From Aureicoccus marinus (lineage in GTDB: Bacteria; Bacteroidota; Bacteroidia; Flavobacteriales; Flavobacteriaceae), in NCBI RefSeq assembly GCF_002954325.1, contig NZ_MQVX01000001.1, forward strand, positions 1,975,383-2,039,382: a DNA stretch of 64,000 nucleotides, read 5' to 3'. The notes beneath the pieces were generated by a model. The model had not been told where the DNA came from and did no database searches. It saw nothing but the letters and a program-made list of their open reading frames with translations. Shown piece after piece: positions 1 through 7,654 of this stretch. The position numbers and the translations under genes were made by a program. Every line of letters starts with the position of its first letter. Position 1 is the first letter of the stretch.

Positions 1-160
1 TTTAGGGGAGCAAGAGCTAACCGATTACCTTTTAGAAAAGGGCATCATGGTGCGCCCAGTAAGTGCCTTTGGCGCTCCGGGTAAAGTGAGGATATCGGTG
101 GGAACCGAAGCCCAAAACACCCGCTTGATTGCCGCTTTACAGGAGATCATTGTCGGGTAA
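1..160 (+). CDS. hisC: Histidinol-phosphate aminotransferase, C-terminal end (partial)
   Basis: Only the last 52 codons are present (frame starts at base 2, stop TAA 158-160); the 5' part is outside the window. The visible tail has the C-terminal signature of HisC-type class I/II PLP aminotransferases: a GIMVRPV segment, then KVRISVGTEAQN, where the Arg binds the substrate phosphate/carboxylate in the family, then a final helix. HisC converts imidazole-acetol phosphate and glutamate to histidinol phosphate in histidine synthesis. The closely related Cobd/HisC-like aminotransferases cannot be fully excluded from the tail alone, but the RISVGT motif with the following Asn favours HisC. Confidence 0.75.
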   Translation, partial: LGEQELTDYLLEKGIMVRPVSAFGAPGKVRISVGTEAQNTRLIAALQEIIVG

Positions 161-185
161 AAAAAATCCCGCCTCTTGGGCGGGA
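161..185. terminator. GC hairpin after hisC
   Basis: A 7-bp perfect stem (167-173 with 179-185, loop of 5) sits 6 bases after the hisC stop. An A-run precedes the stem but no T-run follows it on the plus strand. It could be a weak or factor-assisted terminator for hisC, or work better for minus-strand transcripts. Confidence 0.4.
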
Positions 186-573
186 CTTGGTTCGGGTAAG
201 TAGGCAGTTATATTTTTAGTGGGGGGGTATGACCGCCAATAATTCCAAATGACCGTCAATCTCGGGAGATCCCGTACCAATTACAGGCACAGTGCTTTAC
301 ACCTTACTTTCAACCGGAGTGTTCTCGGGTTCGCTTGCAGCAGCCTCTAGGGCATTGAAGAGAAGAAGTTGTAAAAGAAATATTCTCCAGTCTTAAATAC
401 GGATAGTATTCATTTTGATTAGGCGGCTTGTCCAAAGACCAGCCGCCCGGTACCGCTGTTACAGCTACTCGGAGTTTTTGGGATATATTTATTAGCACTT
501 AGAAGGAACAGCTCGGTTTTTCGGCGGTGAATTCCGCAAGATAAAAACACCCGCTTTTTTTCCAGAAGAAGCA
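186..573. other. Intergenic region without recognisable gene
   Basis: About 390 bases between the hisC hairpin and the rplM promoter. Short open frames exist on the minus strand but have no family-like composition and no promoter. I see no RNA gene, repeat or conserved leader here. Confidence 0.5.
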
Positions 574-604
574 TTTGTATATCAATTGAATAATCGTACA
601 TTTG
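574..604 (+). promoter_or_regulatory. Bacteroidota-type promoter of rplM-rpsI
   Basis: An exact match to the Bacteroidota housekeeping consensus: TTTG at 574-577, 19-base spacer, TACATTTG (TAnnTTTG) at 597-604. Transcription should start near 611, giving a leader of about 40 bases before the GTG start of rplM at 652. It also shows that upstream in-frame ATG 586 cannot be the start, because it lies inside the promoter. Confidence 0.75.
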
Positions 605-651
605 CAGCCCGTTTATCGCAAGCGGAAGAAAGAATTAAACTGGAACACGCA

Positions 652-1107
652 GTGGATACATTAAGTTACAAGACTATTTCAGCCAATAAGGCCACCGTAC
701 AAAAAGAGTGGGTTTTGGTTGACGCAGAAGGAGCAACCCTAGGGCGCCTAGCCTCTAAAGTGGCCAAAATCTTAAGAGGAAAATACAAGCCTAGCTATAC
801 TCCTCACGTGGATTGCGGAGACAACGTTATTGTCATCAATGCAGAAAAAGTGCACTTGAGCGGAAACAAGTGGAACTCTAAAGAGTACATTCGCCACACC
901 GGGTACCCAGGTGGGCAGCGCACCGCTAAAGTCATCGATGTTCGCGAAAAGCATCCAGAGCGTTTGGTTGAAAGAGCAGTTAAAGGAATGCTACCTAAGA
1001 ACAAATTAGGTGCAGAGCTTTTCCGCAACCTAAAAGTATACGCTGGTACTGAGCATCCACATCAGGGTCAAAATCCACGTTCCATTAATCTAGAAGATTA
1101 CAAATAA
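652..1107 (+). CDS. rplM: 50S ribosomal protein L13
   Basis: Large-subunit protein L13, an early assembly protein that binds 23S rRNA. I place the start at GTG 652, giving 151 residues beginning MDTLSYKTISANKATV, the usual N-terminus and length in Bacteroidota. The frame stays open upstream to an ATG at 586, but the 22 extra residues are unlike L13 and that ATG lies within the promoter. Family signatures are clear: WVLVDAEGATLGRLAS, the RGKYKPSYTPHVDCGD block and the GMLPKNKLG segment. rpsI follows after 4 bases, the widely conserved L13-S9 pair. There is no Shine-Dalgarno sequence, as usual in this phylum. Confidence 0.96.
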   Translation: MDTLSYKTISANKATVQKEWVLVDAEGATLGRLASKVAKILRGKYKPSYTPHVDCGDNVIVINAEKVHLSGNKWNSKEYIRHTGYPGGQRTAKVIDVREKHPERLVERAVKGMLPKNKLGAELFRNLKVYAGTEHPHQGQNPRSINLEDYK

Positions 1108-1111
1108 TCCT

Positions 1112-1498
1112 ATGGAGGTCATTCACAAGATCGGTAGAAGAAAGACAGCAGTAGCTCGTATCTATGTTTCCGAAGGAAAAGGAGAAATCACTGTCAACAA
1201 AAGAAAGCTAGAAGAGTACTTTACTACTGCTCCTCTGCAGTACAAAGTAAAGCAACCATTCACCCTTACCGGGACTGATGGTCAATTCGATATGAAAGTC
1301 AACGTTGTTGGTGGTGGTATCACAGGACAAGCGGAAGCCATCCGATTGGCTTTGTCCCGCGCCATGTGCGAGATGAACGAAGAGCACAGAACGGCTTTGA
1401 AACCAGAAGGCCTATTAACGCGTGACCCACGTATGGTTGAAAGAAAGAAATTCGGTCAGAAGAAAGCCCGTAAGAAATTCCAGTTCTCTAAACGTTAA
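1112..1498 (+). CDS. rpsI: 30S ribosomal protein S9
   Basis: 128 residues, full length. The N-terminal IGRRKTAVARIYV motif, the central GGGITGQAEAIRLALSRA segment and the basic C-terminal tail (KKFGQKKARKKFQFSKR) are all typical; the tail reaches towards the P-site tRNA in the small subunit. It is cotranscribed with rplM, with 4 bases between the genes, and is followed directly by a hairpin terminator. Confidence 0.97.
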   Translation: MEVIHKIGRRKTAVARIYVSEGKGEITVNKRKLEEYFTTAPLQYKVKQPFTLTGTDGQFDMKVNVVGGGITGQAEAIRLALSRAMCEMNEEHRTALKPEGLLTRDPRMVERKKFGQKKARKKFQFSKR

Positions 1499-1506
1499 GA
1501 ATTGGT

Positions 1507-1534
1507 CCATCCTTAACGGGTGGTTTATTTTTAT
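1507..1534 (+). terminator. Terminator after rplM-rpsI
   Basis: A 6-bp stem (1507-1512 with 1518-1523, one G-U pair, loop TTAAC) is followed by the T-rich stretch TTTATTTTTA. It begins 8 bases after the rpsI stop. Confidence 0.65.
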
Positions 1535-1554
1535 ATTAACCCTGTTCATTGAAA

Positions 1555-1570
1555 GCAGTGTTTGCACTGC
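1555..1570 (+). promoter_or_regulatory. Perfect hairpin in the rpsB upstream region
   Basis: GCAGTG, loop TTTG, CACTGC forms a perfect 6-bp stem with no T-run. A second small hairpin (ACAC-TTCG-GTGT, 1643-1654) lies between it and rpsB. The spacer 1535-1700 is long for this compact genome and could be a structured S2 leader; no family is assigned. Confidence 0.35.
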
Positions 1571-1700
1571 CCTAGTTACCCGAAAACTGCTAATAATACG
1601 GCGGTACGGTATTTAGTTTAGCATCTAAATAAGAGAGGCGAAACACTTCGGTGTGGACCACTTTTTTATTGCTAATTCAAGAACGTAAACTAAATGTAAC

Positions 1701-2786
1701 ATGTCAAAAGTCGAAGTAAAAAATTTACTAGACGCAGGGGTGCACTTTGGGCACCTCACCCGAAAATGGAATCCGAACATGGCTCCCTACATCTACATGG
1801 AGCGCAACGGCATCCACGTTATCAATTTGTACAAAACTGCAGCGAAACTGGAGGAAGCTCAAGAAGCCCTCAAGAAGATTGCTGCTTCTGGTCGTAAGAT
1901 TCTTTTTGTAGCGACTAAGAAACAAGCCAAGGACATTGTCGCCGACAAAGTGAGCCAGGTAAATATGCCTTACATCACAGAGCGTTGGCCCGGTGGAATG
2001 TTGACCAACTTCGTAACCATCCGTAAGGCGGTTAAGAAAATGGCCTCTATCGACCGCATGAAGAAGGACGGTACGTTCAACACCCTTTCTAAGAAAGAGC
2101 GTTTGCAAGTAGATCGTTTGCGTGCGAAGCTAGAGAAGAACCTCGGGTCTATTTCTGACATGACTCGTCTTCCAGGTGCTATCTTCATCGTTGACACCAT
2201 GCGTGAGCACATCGCCGTAAAAGAAGCCCAGAAATTGAACATTCCGATCTTCGCTATGGTAGATACCAACTCTGATCCACGTCCGATTGATTTCGTGATT
2301 CCAGCCAACGACGATGCTGGTAAGTCCATCGAAATCATCATGACCGAAGTTACCAAGGCTGTTGGAGAAGGACTGGCTGAACGCAAGTCCGAAAAACAAG
2401 AAAGCAAAGAAGGTGCTGCGGAGGCTGCTCCAGCGAAAGAAGCTGCTCCAGCAAAAGAAGCTGCTCCTGTCAAGGAAGAGGCTCCTACTAAAGAAGAAGC
2501 TCCTGTTACGGAAGCTGCTCCAACAAAGGCAGACGATTTGACGAAGGTCGAAGGTATCGGACCAAAAGCTGCTGAAGCATTGGTTGAAGCAGGAATCAGT
2601 ACTTATGCTGCTCTTTCCGCTGCAGATCCTGAAAAAATCAGAGAAATCCTTGCTGCTAAGAGTTCACGTTTGACTCACTTGGAGCCAGGAACATGGCCAA
2701 AGCAAGCCGGAATGGCTGCTGCAGGTCAGTGGGATGAATTGAAAGCCTGGCAAGACGAAGCCAAAGGCGGAGTAGAGCAGTCCTAA
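1701..2786 (+). CDS. rpsB: 30S ribosomal protein S2 with C-terminal HhH extension
   Basis: Residues 1-230 are a normal S2: GVHFGHLTRKWNP near the start, TERWPGGMLTNF (93-104) and VDTNSDPRPIDFVIPANDDA (188-207). Standard S2 is about 230-260 residues; this one has 361. After the core comes a six-fold hexapeptide repeat of the EAAPAK type (241-276), then DDLTKVEGIGPKAAEALVEAG, a helix-hairpin-helix segment (about 278-320), and a C-terminal stretch rich in Trp and Gln. HhH tails are known on some Bacteroidota ribosomal proteins, L21 for example. Their role is unclear; RNA or DNA contact is a guess. tsf follows after 74 bases. Confidence 0.95.
   Translation: MSKVEVKNLLDAGVHFGHLTRKWNPNMAPYIYMERNGIHVINLYKTAAKLEEAQEALKKIAASGRKILFVATKKQAKDIVADKVSQVNMPYITERWPGGMLTNFVTIRKAVKKMASIDRMKKDGTFNTLSKKERLQVDRLRAKLEKNLGSISDMTRLPGAIFIVDTMREHIAVKEAQKLNIPIFAMVDTNSDPRPIDFVIPANDDAGKSIEIIMTEVTKAVGEGLAERKSEKQESKEGAAEAAPAKEAAPAKEAAPVKEEAPTKEEAPVTEAAPTKADDLTKVEGIGPKAAEALVEAGISTYAALSAADPEKIREILAAKSSRLTHLEPGTWPKQAGMAAAGQWDELKAWQDEAKGGVEQS
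2421..2528 (+). repeat. 18-bp tandem repeats coding for an Ala/Pro/Lys/Glu linker in rpsB
   Basis: Six imperfect 18-bp units encode EAAPAK, EAAPAK, EAAPVK, EEAPTK, EEAPVT and EAAPTK. They join the S2 core to the HhH domain, and copy number may vary between strains by slippage. Confidence 0.8.
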
Positions 2787-2860
2787 TTGATTAGAATATT
2801 GTCCTAAAACTGATACGCGAAATCGTATCGCATATTTCAACACATTAAATACTTTTTAAG

Positions 2861-3688
2861 ATGGCGAATATTACAGCCGCAGATGTAAATAAGTTGAGAA
2901 AGGCCACTGGGGCCGGAATGATGGATTGTAAAAAAGCTCTGGTTGAGGCCGAGGGTGATTTTGACAAAGCCATTGAATTACTTCGAAAGAAAGGACAGAA
3001 GGTCGCTGCGAAAAGAGCGGACCGTGATTCTTCTGAAGGTGCTGCTATTGCTAAAGTAAATGCAGACAACACTCAAGGGGTTATCATCTCTCTAAACTGC
3101 GAAACTGACTTTGTTGCCAAAAACGAAACCTTCGTTAGCTTGGCTAATGAATTGGCTCAATTGGCACTGACTTACGCAAGCAAAGACGACTTCCTTGCTG
3201 CTGATTTCAACGGAATGAGCGTTGCAGACAAGTTGACTGAACAAACAGGTGTTATCGGTGAGAAAATCGAAATCGGAAGTTTCGAAACTCTTTCTGCTCC
3301 TTTTGTTGGTTCATACATCCACGCAGGAAACAAGATCGCCACTTTGGTAGGTCTTTCTGCCTCTGTTGACGGCGCTGCAACTGCTGCTAAAGATGTTGCG
3401 ATGCAAGCCGCTGCCATGAACCCGGTTGCTTTGAATGAAGAAGGTGTGGATCAATCGGTTATCGACAAAGAAATCGAAATCGCTAAAGATCAATTGCGCC
3501 AGGAAGGAAAGCCAGAAGAGATGTTGGACAAAATCGCTCAAGGAAAATTGAAGCGTTTTTTCAAAGACAACACCTTGGTTAACCAAGACTTCATCAAAGA
3601 CAGCAAGCAGAGCGTTGCTCAATACGTAAAGAGCGTAGATGGTGGTCTGGCCGTTACCGGATTCTCCCGTGTAGCATTAGACAGCTAA
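2861..3688 (+). CDS. tsf: Elongation factor Ts
   Basis: Guanine-nucleotide exchange factor of EF-Tu. 275 residues. The N-terminal UBA-like helical domain (1-45, with KLRKATGAGMMDCKKAL) is followed by the EF-Tu contacting TDFVAKN motif (82-88) and the paired core domains. It shares the usual rpsB-tsf order and is closed by a strong hairpin terminator 20 bases after the stop. Confidence 0.97.
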   Translation: MANITAADVNKLRKATGAGMMDCKKALVEAEGDFDKAIELLRKKGQKVAAKRADRDSSEGAAIAKVNADNTQGVIISLNCETDFVAKNETFVSLANELAQLALTYASKDDFLAADFNGMSVADKLTEQTGVIGEKIEIGSFETLSAPFVGSYIHAGNKIATLVGLSASVDGAATAAKDVAMQAAAMNPVALNEEGVDQSVIDKEIEIAKDQLRQEGKPEEMLDKIAQGKLKRFFKDNTLVNQDFIKDSKQSVAQYVKSVDGGLAVTGFSRVALDS

Positions 3689-3708
3689 GCGCTTCTTCAT
3701 CGAACGAT

Positions 3709-3741
3709 AAAAGCCGGCCACTTTGTGGACCGGCTTTTTTA
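3709..3741 (+). terminator. Strong terminator after tsf
   Basis: The stem GCCGGCCAC / GTGGaCCGGC (3713-3721 with 3725-3734, one bulged A, TTT loop) is preceded by AAAA and followed by six T. It is a canonical intrinsic terminator. Confidence 0.9.
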
Positions 3742-3750
3742 TTATTTTTG
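3722..3750 (+). promoter_or_regulatory. Promoter of pyrH-frr, overlapping the tsf terminator
   Basis: TTTG at 3722-3725 (terminator loop) and TATTTTTG at 3743-3750 are separated by 17 bases, within the 17-23 range described for Bacteroidota. Transcription would start near 3757, about 17 bases before the pyrH ATG. Confidence 0.55.
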
Positions 3751-3773
3751 CCCTGACTACAACAGCAAAACAC

Positions 3774-4481
3774 ATGCACTACAAACGAATTCTCCTCAAG
3801 TTGAGTGGAGAAGCCTTGATGGGCGAACAACAGTACGGGATTGATCCCGCAAGACTACAAGAATATGCCGAAGACATCAAGGAAATCGTAGACCAAGGGG
3901 TCGAAGTCGCCATCGTTATTGGTGGCGGTAACATTTTCAGAGGTTTAAAAGGAGTTGGTCAGGGAATGGACCGTGTACAGGGTGACCACATGGGTATGCT
4001 CGCCACGGTCATCAATGGCCTTGCCCTACAATCCGCTTTGGAAGCCGCCGGAATGGAAACCCGCTTGCAATCTGCCATTGAAATCAACGAAGTTGCCGAA
4101 CCTTTTATTCGTCGCCGCGCTATTCGCCACCTCGAAAAAGGCCGCGTGGTCATCTTTGGCGGAGGTACAGGAAACCCGTACTTCACCACGGATTCTGCAG
4201 CTGTACTTCGAGCGATTGAAGTGAAAGCCGACGTGATTCTCAAAGGAACTCGCGTTGACGGTGTCTACACCGCAGACCCAGAAAAAGATGCCTCAGCCAC
4301 CAAGTTTGATCGCATCAGTTTTGAAGAAGTACTGCAACGCGGATTGAAGGTCATGGACACGACAGCCTTTACCCTGAGCCAAGAAAACAACTTGCCCATC
4401 GTGGTCTTTGATATGAATACCCGTGGGAACTTAAACCGTATCACCTCCGGAGAGAATATCGGTACGGTTGTTGACAATTAA
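3774..4481 (+). CDS. pyrH: Uridylate kinase (UMP kinase)
   Basis: Phosphorylates UMP to UDP in pyrimidine synthesis; a hexameric amino-acid-kinase-fold enzyme distinct from eukaryotic UMP-CMP kinases. I choose ATG 3774 ([17 protein letters not shown]), giving 235 residues, the normal length. The frame is open upstream, but those residues would come from the tsf terminator. Motifs seen: KLSGEAL (9-15), IGGGNIFRG (49-57), [15 protein letters not shown] and DTTAFTL near the C-terminus. frr follows after 27 bases, a conserved pairing. Confidence 0.96.
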   Translation: MHYKRILLKLSGEALMGEQQYGIDPARLQEYAEDIKEIVDQGVEVAIVIGGGNIFRGLKGVGQGMDRVQGDHMGMLATVINGLALQSALEAAGMETRLQSAIEINEVAEPFIRRRAIRHLEKGRVVIFGGGTGNPYFTTDSAAVLRAIEVKADVILKGTRVDGVYTADPEKDASATKFDRISFEEVLQRGLKVMDTTAFTLSQENNLPIVVFDMNTRGNLNRITSGENIGTVVDN

Positions 4482-4508
4482 GACTGGAGGAACTTATATT
4501 TACCACCT

Positions 4509-5062
4509 ATGAACGAAGAAATTACCTTTGTACTCGACAGCGCTAAAGAAAGCATGGATGCTGCACTTGCACACCTGGAGAAGGCGTTTGTAAAAATCCG
4601 TGCTGGTAAGGCCAGTCCGGTGATGTTGTCTACTGTCATGGTCGACTACTACGGAACGCAAACTCCGCTTTCGCAGGTCGCGAACATCAATACCCCCGAT
4701 GCCCGAACCCTTTCTGTTCAGCCCTGGGAGAAAAACATGATCCCCGAGATCGAAACGGCTATTATGAATGCCAATTTAGGCTTCAACCCTATGAATAATG
4801 GGGAATCAGTCATCATCAATGTACCCCCTTTGACAGAGGAGCGACGGATCGATTTGGTCAAGCAAGCCAAGCCGAATCCGAGGATGCTCGTGTAGGAGTT
4901 CGCAGTGCGCGCCAGGAAGCAAACAAGGAACTAAAGAAGCTCGAAATCTCTGAAGATTTGTTGAGCAATGCGGAAGTTGATGTTCAAGAATTGACCGACG
5001 CGTACACCAAAAAGATTGACGACTTGTTTCAAGTGAAGGAAGGCGAAATCATGAAGGTCTAA
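4509..5062 (+). CDS. frr: Ribosome recycling factor, frame broken by a 1-base deletion
   Basis: RRF releases ribosomes from mRNA after termination, together with EF-G. The frame opened at ATG 4509 reads typical RRF up to VPPLTEERRIDLVKQAK and then hits TAG at 4893-4895. Shifting frame near 4871 restores AESEDARVGVRSARQEANKE and continues to TAA 5060-5062. The repaired product is 184 residues, exactly the family length, with both halves of the helical domain present. One base is missing around AAGCCG (AAGGCCG expected). RRF is normally essential, so a sequencing deletion is more likely than a pseudogene. A TATATTTA box lies just upstream of the start. Confidence 0.9.
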
Positions 5063-5097
5063 GCATTTTTAGCAAAAGGCCAGATTTTAAGGTATTC

Positions 5098-5135
5098 TTG
5101 GGCCGGGCAACTAGGTTGACCCGGCCTATTTTTTT
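5098..5135 (+). terminator. Strong terminator after frr
   Basis: A long stem GGCCGGGCAAC / GTTGaCCCGGCC (5101-5111 with 5115-5126, loop TAG, one bulged A) is followed by a run of seven T. Confidence 0.9.
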
Positions 5136-5142
5136 AACTTTG
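5116..5142 (+). promoter_or_regulatory. Candidate promoter of the MMPL exporter gene
   Basis: TAACTTTG (TAnnTTTG) at 5135-5142 begins at the last T of the frr terminator. A TTG (5116-5118) lies 16 bases upstream, a slightly short spacing. The predicted start is about 10 bases before ATG 5160. Confidence 0.5.
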
Positions 5143-5159
5143 CGCCCAATTCTCCGGGG

Positions 5160-7604
5160 ATGTTAAAAGAGTTTTTAGAAGGGTTTTGGGCAATGACCGC
5201 GCGCATTATTTTGCGCAACCGCATCGCCATCCTTCTTGTGCTCGCTGCCATCACGGTATTCTTGGGAATGCAGTGGAACAAAGTGAACTTCTCCAACGCC
5301 GAGGCCAGTGTACTTCCCAACGACCATCCAGCCATTGTACAATACCAATCCTTTGTCGATCTTTTTGGGCAGGAAGACAACGCCATTGTTTTGGCGGTTA
5401 AGGATCCGGCCCTGTTCACACCGGTTAAATTCAGCCGCTGGAACCGCCTGAGCAAAGAAATTCACGCGCTGGAAGAAATTGACACCGTCATTTCTCTGGA
5501 CAACCTCCATGAGTTGGTGCGGGATCAGGTGAAAGATTCCTTTCTTTTCAAACCCTTGATCACCAAAACCCCGACCACCATTCGGGAAATCGACAGCATC
5601 AAGCAGCATCTGTACGACCTGCCTTTCTACGAAAACCTAGTCTTCAATAAAGAAACGGGATCCATTCGGATGGTGGCCTATTTAGACAAGCAGTTGCTGG
5701 ACGAACCCGTTCGGAATATTTTTATTCTAAATGACCTGGCCAACGCCGTAAAGAACTTCGAAGAAGAAACCGGTCTGGACGTCAAGGTTTCGGGCATGCC
5801 CTATGTGCGGACCTGGAACGCCAAAACCATCACCGACGAAATCAGCTATTTCGTATTGGCCGCCCTGGGGGTGACCTCCCTGATCTTTTTCTTCTTTTTT
5901 CGAAGCTTTAGAGCCACCCTCATCTCGATGTGTGTGGTCATTATTGGCGTGATGTGGGCATTCGGAATCATGGGACTGCTCGGCTTCGAAATCACTATTC
6001 TTACCGCCTTAATCCCTCCCTTGATTATTGTCATCGGAATACCTAACTGCATCTTTCTGATCAACAAATACCAGCAGGAAGTCAAAAAACACGGAAACCA
6101 AGCCCTATCTCTTCAGCGGGTCATCATCAAGATCGGTAACGCCACCCTGATGACCAATGTGACCACGGCTTCTGGCTTTGCCACCTTCATCATTCTGGAC
6201 AGCTTACTTCTTAAAGAGTTTGGAATCGTTGCCTCTCTGAATATCCTGGGAATTTTCATCTTGTCCCTCTTGATCATTCCAATCATCTACAGCTTCATGC
6301 CACTGCCTAAAACCAAGCACCTGAAGCACTTGAACACCCAATGGATCGACACCTTTGTAAGTTGGATGGAGCGCTTGGTTCGCGACCACCGAATTGCCGT
6401 TTACGTAACCTCCTTGATCATCTTGATCACCAGCATCATCGGTATTTACCAAATCAAGATAACCGGAAGTCGGATTGAGGATCTGCCCAAAGAGAGTCAC
6501 TTTTTTGAAGACATCCAGTTTTTTGAAGAAGAGTTCAATGGCATCATGCCGGTCGAGGTGGTCGTTAACACTAAACGAGCCAAAGGGGTGATGAAACCCG
6601 CCACCCTGAACCGCATGAATGATTTGGCAACCGAAATCGAAGAGACTCCGGAGCTTTCTACTCCCCTTTCGGTAATCAACTTGGTGAAATACTCGAAGCA
6701 GGCATTCTACAGCGGCATGCCCAAGTACTACCAAATGCCGTCCTCTCAAGAAAGGTCCTTTATCACCGATGCCATTCGCCGGTCCTTCTTTACTTCTCCA
6801 AAGGGAGATAGCCTAGCAACCGAAGGGGCTCAGGAGAAGAAAGAGTCCGAAAAACTCATGGAGGTCTTCATGGACAGCACCCAGCAGATCACGCGAATGA
6901 CCACCTTTATGCGCGACGTCAAAACCGACCGTATGGAAGAAATCGAAGAATCCCTCTACGCGAGTATTGAAAAGATCTTTCCGGCGGAGCGCTATGAAGT
7001 TTACCTGACCGGAAAGGCCTTGTTGTTCCTCAAAGGGACGAAGTATCTGGTGAATAACCTTTTGATCTCCTTGGCCCTGGCCATTGCATTGATTTCGCTC
7101 TTTATGGCCTACCTGTTCCGGTCATTCCGGATGATCATCATATCGTTGATCCCCAACCTCCTGCCTCTGCTCATCACGGCTGGGCTTATGGGCTTTTTGG
7201 GCGTACCGATTAAACCATCGACCATCCTGGTCTTCAGTATCGCGTTTGGTATTTCAGTAGACGACACCATCCACTTCCTGGCCAAATACCGTCAGGAACT
7301 TACTGCGAACCGTTGGCAAATCAAGAAATCCGTCTATGCCGCTCTTCGCGAAACCGGAGTGAGTATGTTCTACACCTCCATCGTACTTTTCTTTGGATTC
7401 TCCGTATTTGTAATTTCCAGTTACGGAGGCACAGTAGCTTTGGGTGCCCTAGTATCAGCTACCTTGCTTTTTGCGATGCTGGCCAACCTGGTGCTCCTCC
7501 CTTCCCTCCTCTTATCTTTAGAACGTAACATCGCCAATAAGAAAGTATTTAAGAAGCCGCACATCAACATCCTGGAAGAGGAAGAAGTCCCGCGAAAAAA
7601 ATAA
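5160..7604 (+). CDS. MMPL/RND-superfamily exporter (HAE3-type), 814 residues
   Basis: Inner-membrane exporter of the RND superfamily, hydrophobe/amphiphile efflux-3 / MMPL type; the substrate is unknown, and lipids or hopanoids are typical of the group. Topology follows the family: TM1 (about 19-36), a large periplasmic domain with the FSNAEASVLPNDHPAI entry sequence, a 5-helix bundle (about 230-380), TM7 (about 415-435), a second periplasmic domain, and a second bundle (about 630-790). SVDDTIHFLAKYR near residue 699 is the conserved intramembrane acidic motif. No membrane-fusion or outer-membrane partner is adjacent. It follows the frr terminator and has its own candidate promoter. Confidence 0.88.
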   Translation: MLKEFLEGFWAMTARIILRNRIAILLVLAAITVFLGMQWNKVNFSNAEASVLPNDHPAIVQYQSFVDLFGQEDNAIVLAVKDPALFTPVKFSRWNRLSKEIHALEEIDTVISLDNLHELVRDQVKDSFLFKPLITKTPTTIREIDSIKQHLYDLPFYENLVFNKETGSIRMVAYLDKQLLDEPVRNIFILNDLANAVKNFEEETGLDVKVSGMPYVRTWNAKTITDEISYFVLAALGVTSLIFFFFFRSFRATLISMCVVIIGVMWAFGIMGLLGFEITILTALIPPLIIVIGIPNCIFLINKYQQEVKKHGNQALSLQRVIIKIGNATLMTNVTTASGFATFIILDSLLLKEFGIVASLNILGIFILSLLIIPIIYSFMPLPKTKHLKHLNTQWIDTFVSWMERLVRDHRIAVYVTSLIILITSIIGIYQIKITGSRIEDLPKESHFFEDIQFFEEEFNGIMPVEVVVNTKRAKGVMKPATLNRMNDLATEIEETPELSTPLSVINLVKYSKQAFYSGMPKYYQMPSSQERSFITDAIRRSFFTSPKGDSLATEGAQEKKESEKLMEVFMDSTQQITRMTTFMRDVKTDRMEEIEESLYASIEKIFPAERYEVYLTGKALLFLKGTKYLVNNLLISLALAIALISLFMAYLFRSFRMIIISLIPNLLPLLITAGLMGFLGVPIKPSTILVFSIAFGISVDDTIHFLAKYRQELTANRWQIKKSVYAALRETGVSMFYTSIVLFFGFSVFVISSYGGTVALGALVSATLLFAMLANLVLLPSLLLSLERNIANKKVFKKPHINILEEEEVPRKK

Positions 7605-7654
7605 ATCCAAACGGCTTCAAAAAAGTATATTTACCGTCTTTTTAAACAAGCACT

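Noticed and set aside
310-601. Two minus-strand open frames of about 60 codons upstream of rplM
   Set aside because: No family-like composition and they overlap the rplM promoter.
4860-4900. Programmed frameshift in frr
   Set aside because: No slippery sequence or downstream pseudoknot, and many other genes in the window show the same one-base defects.
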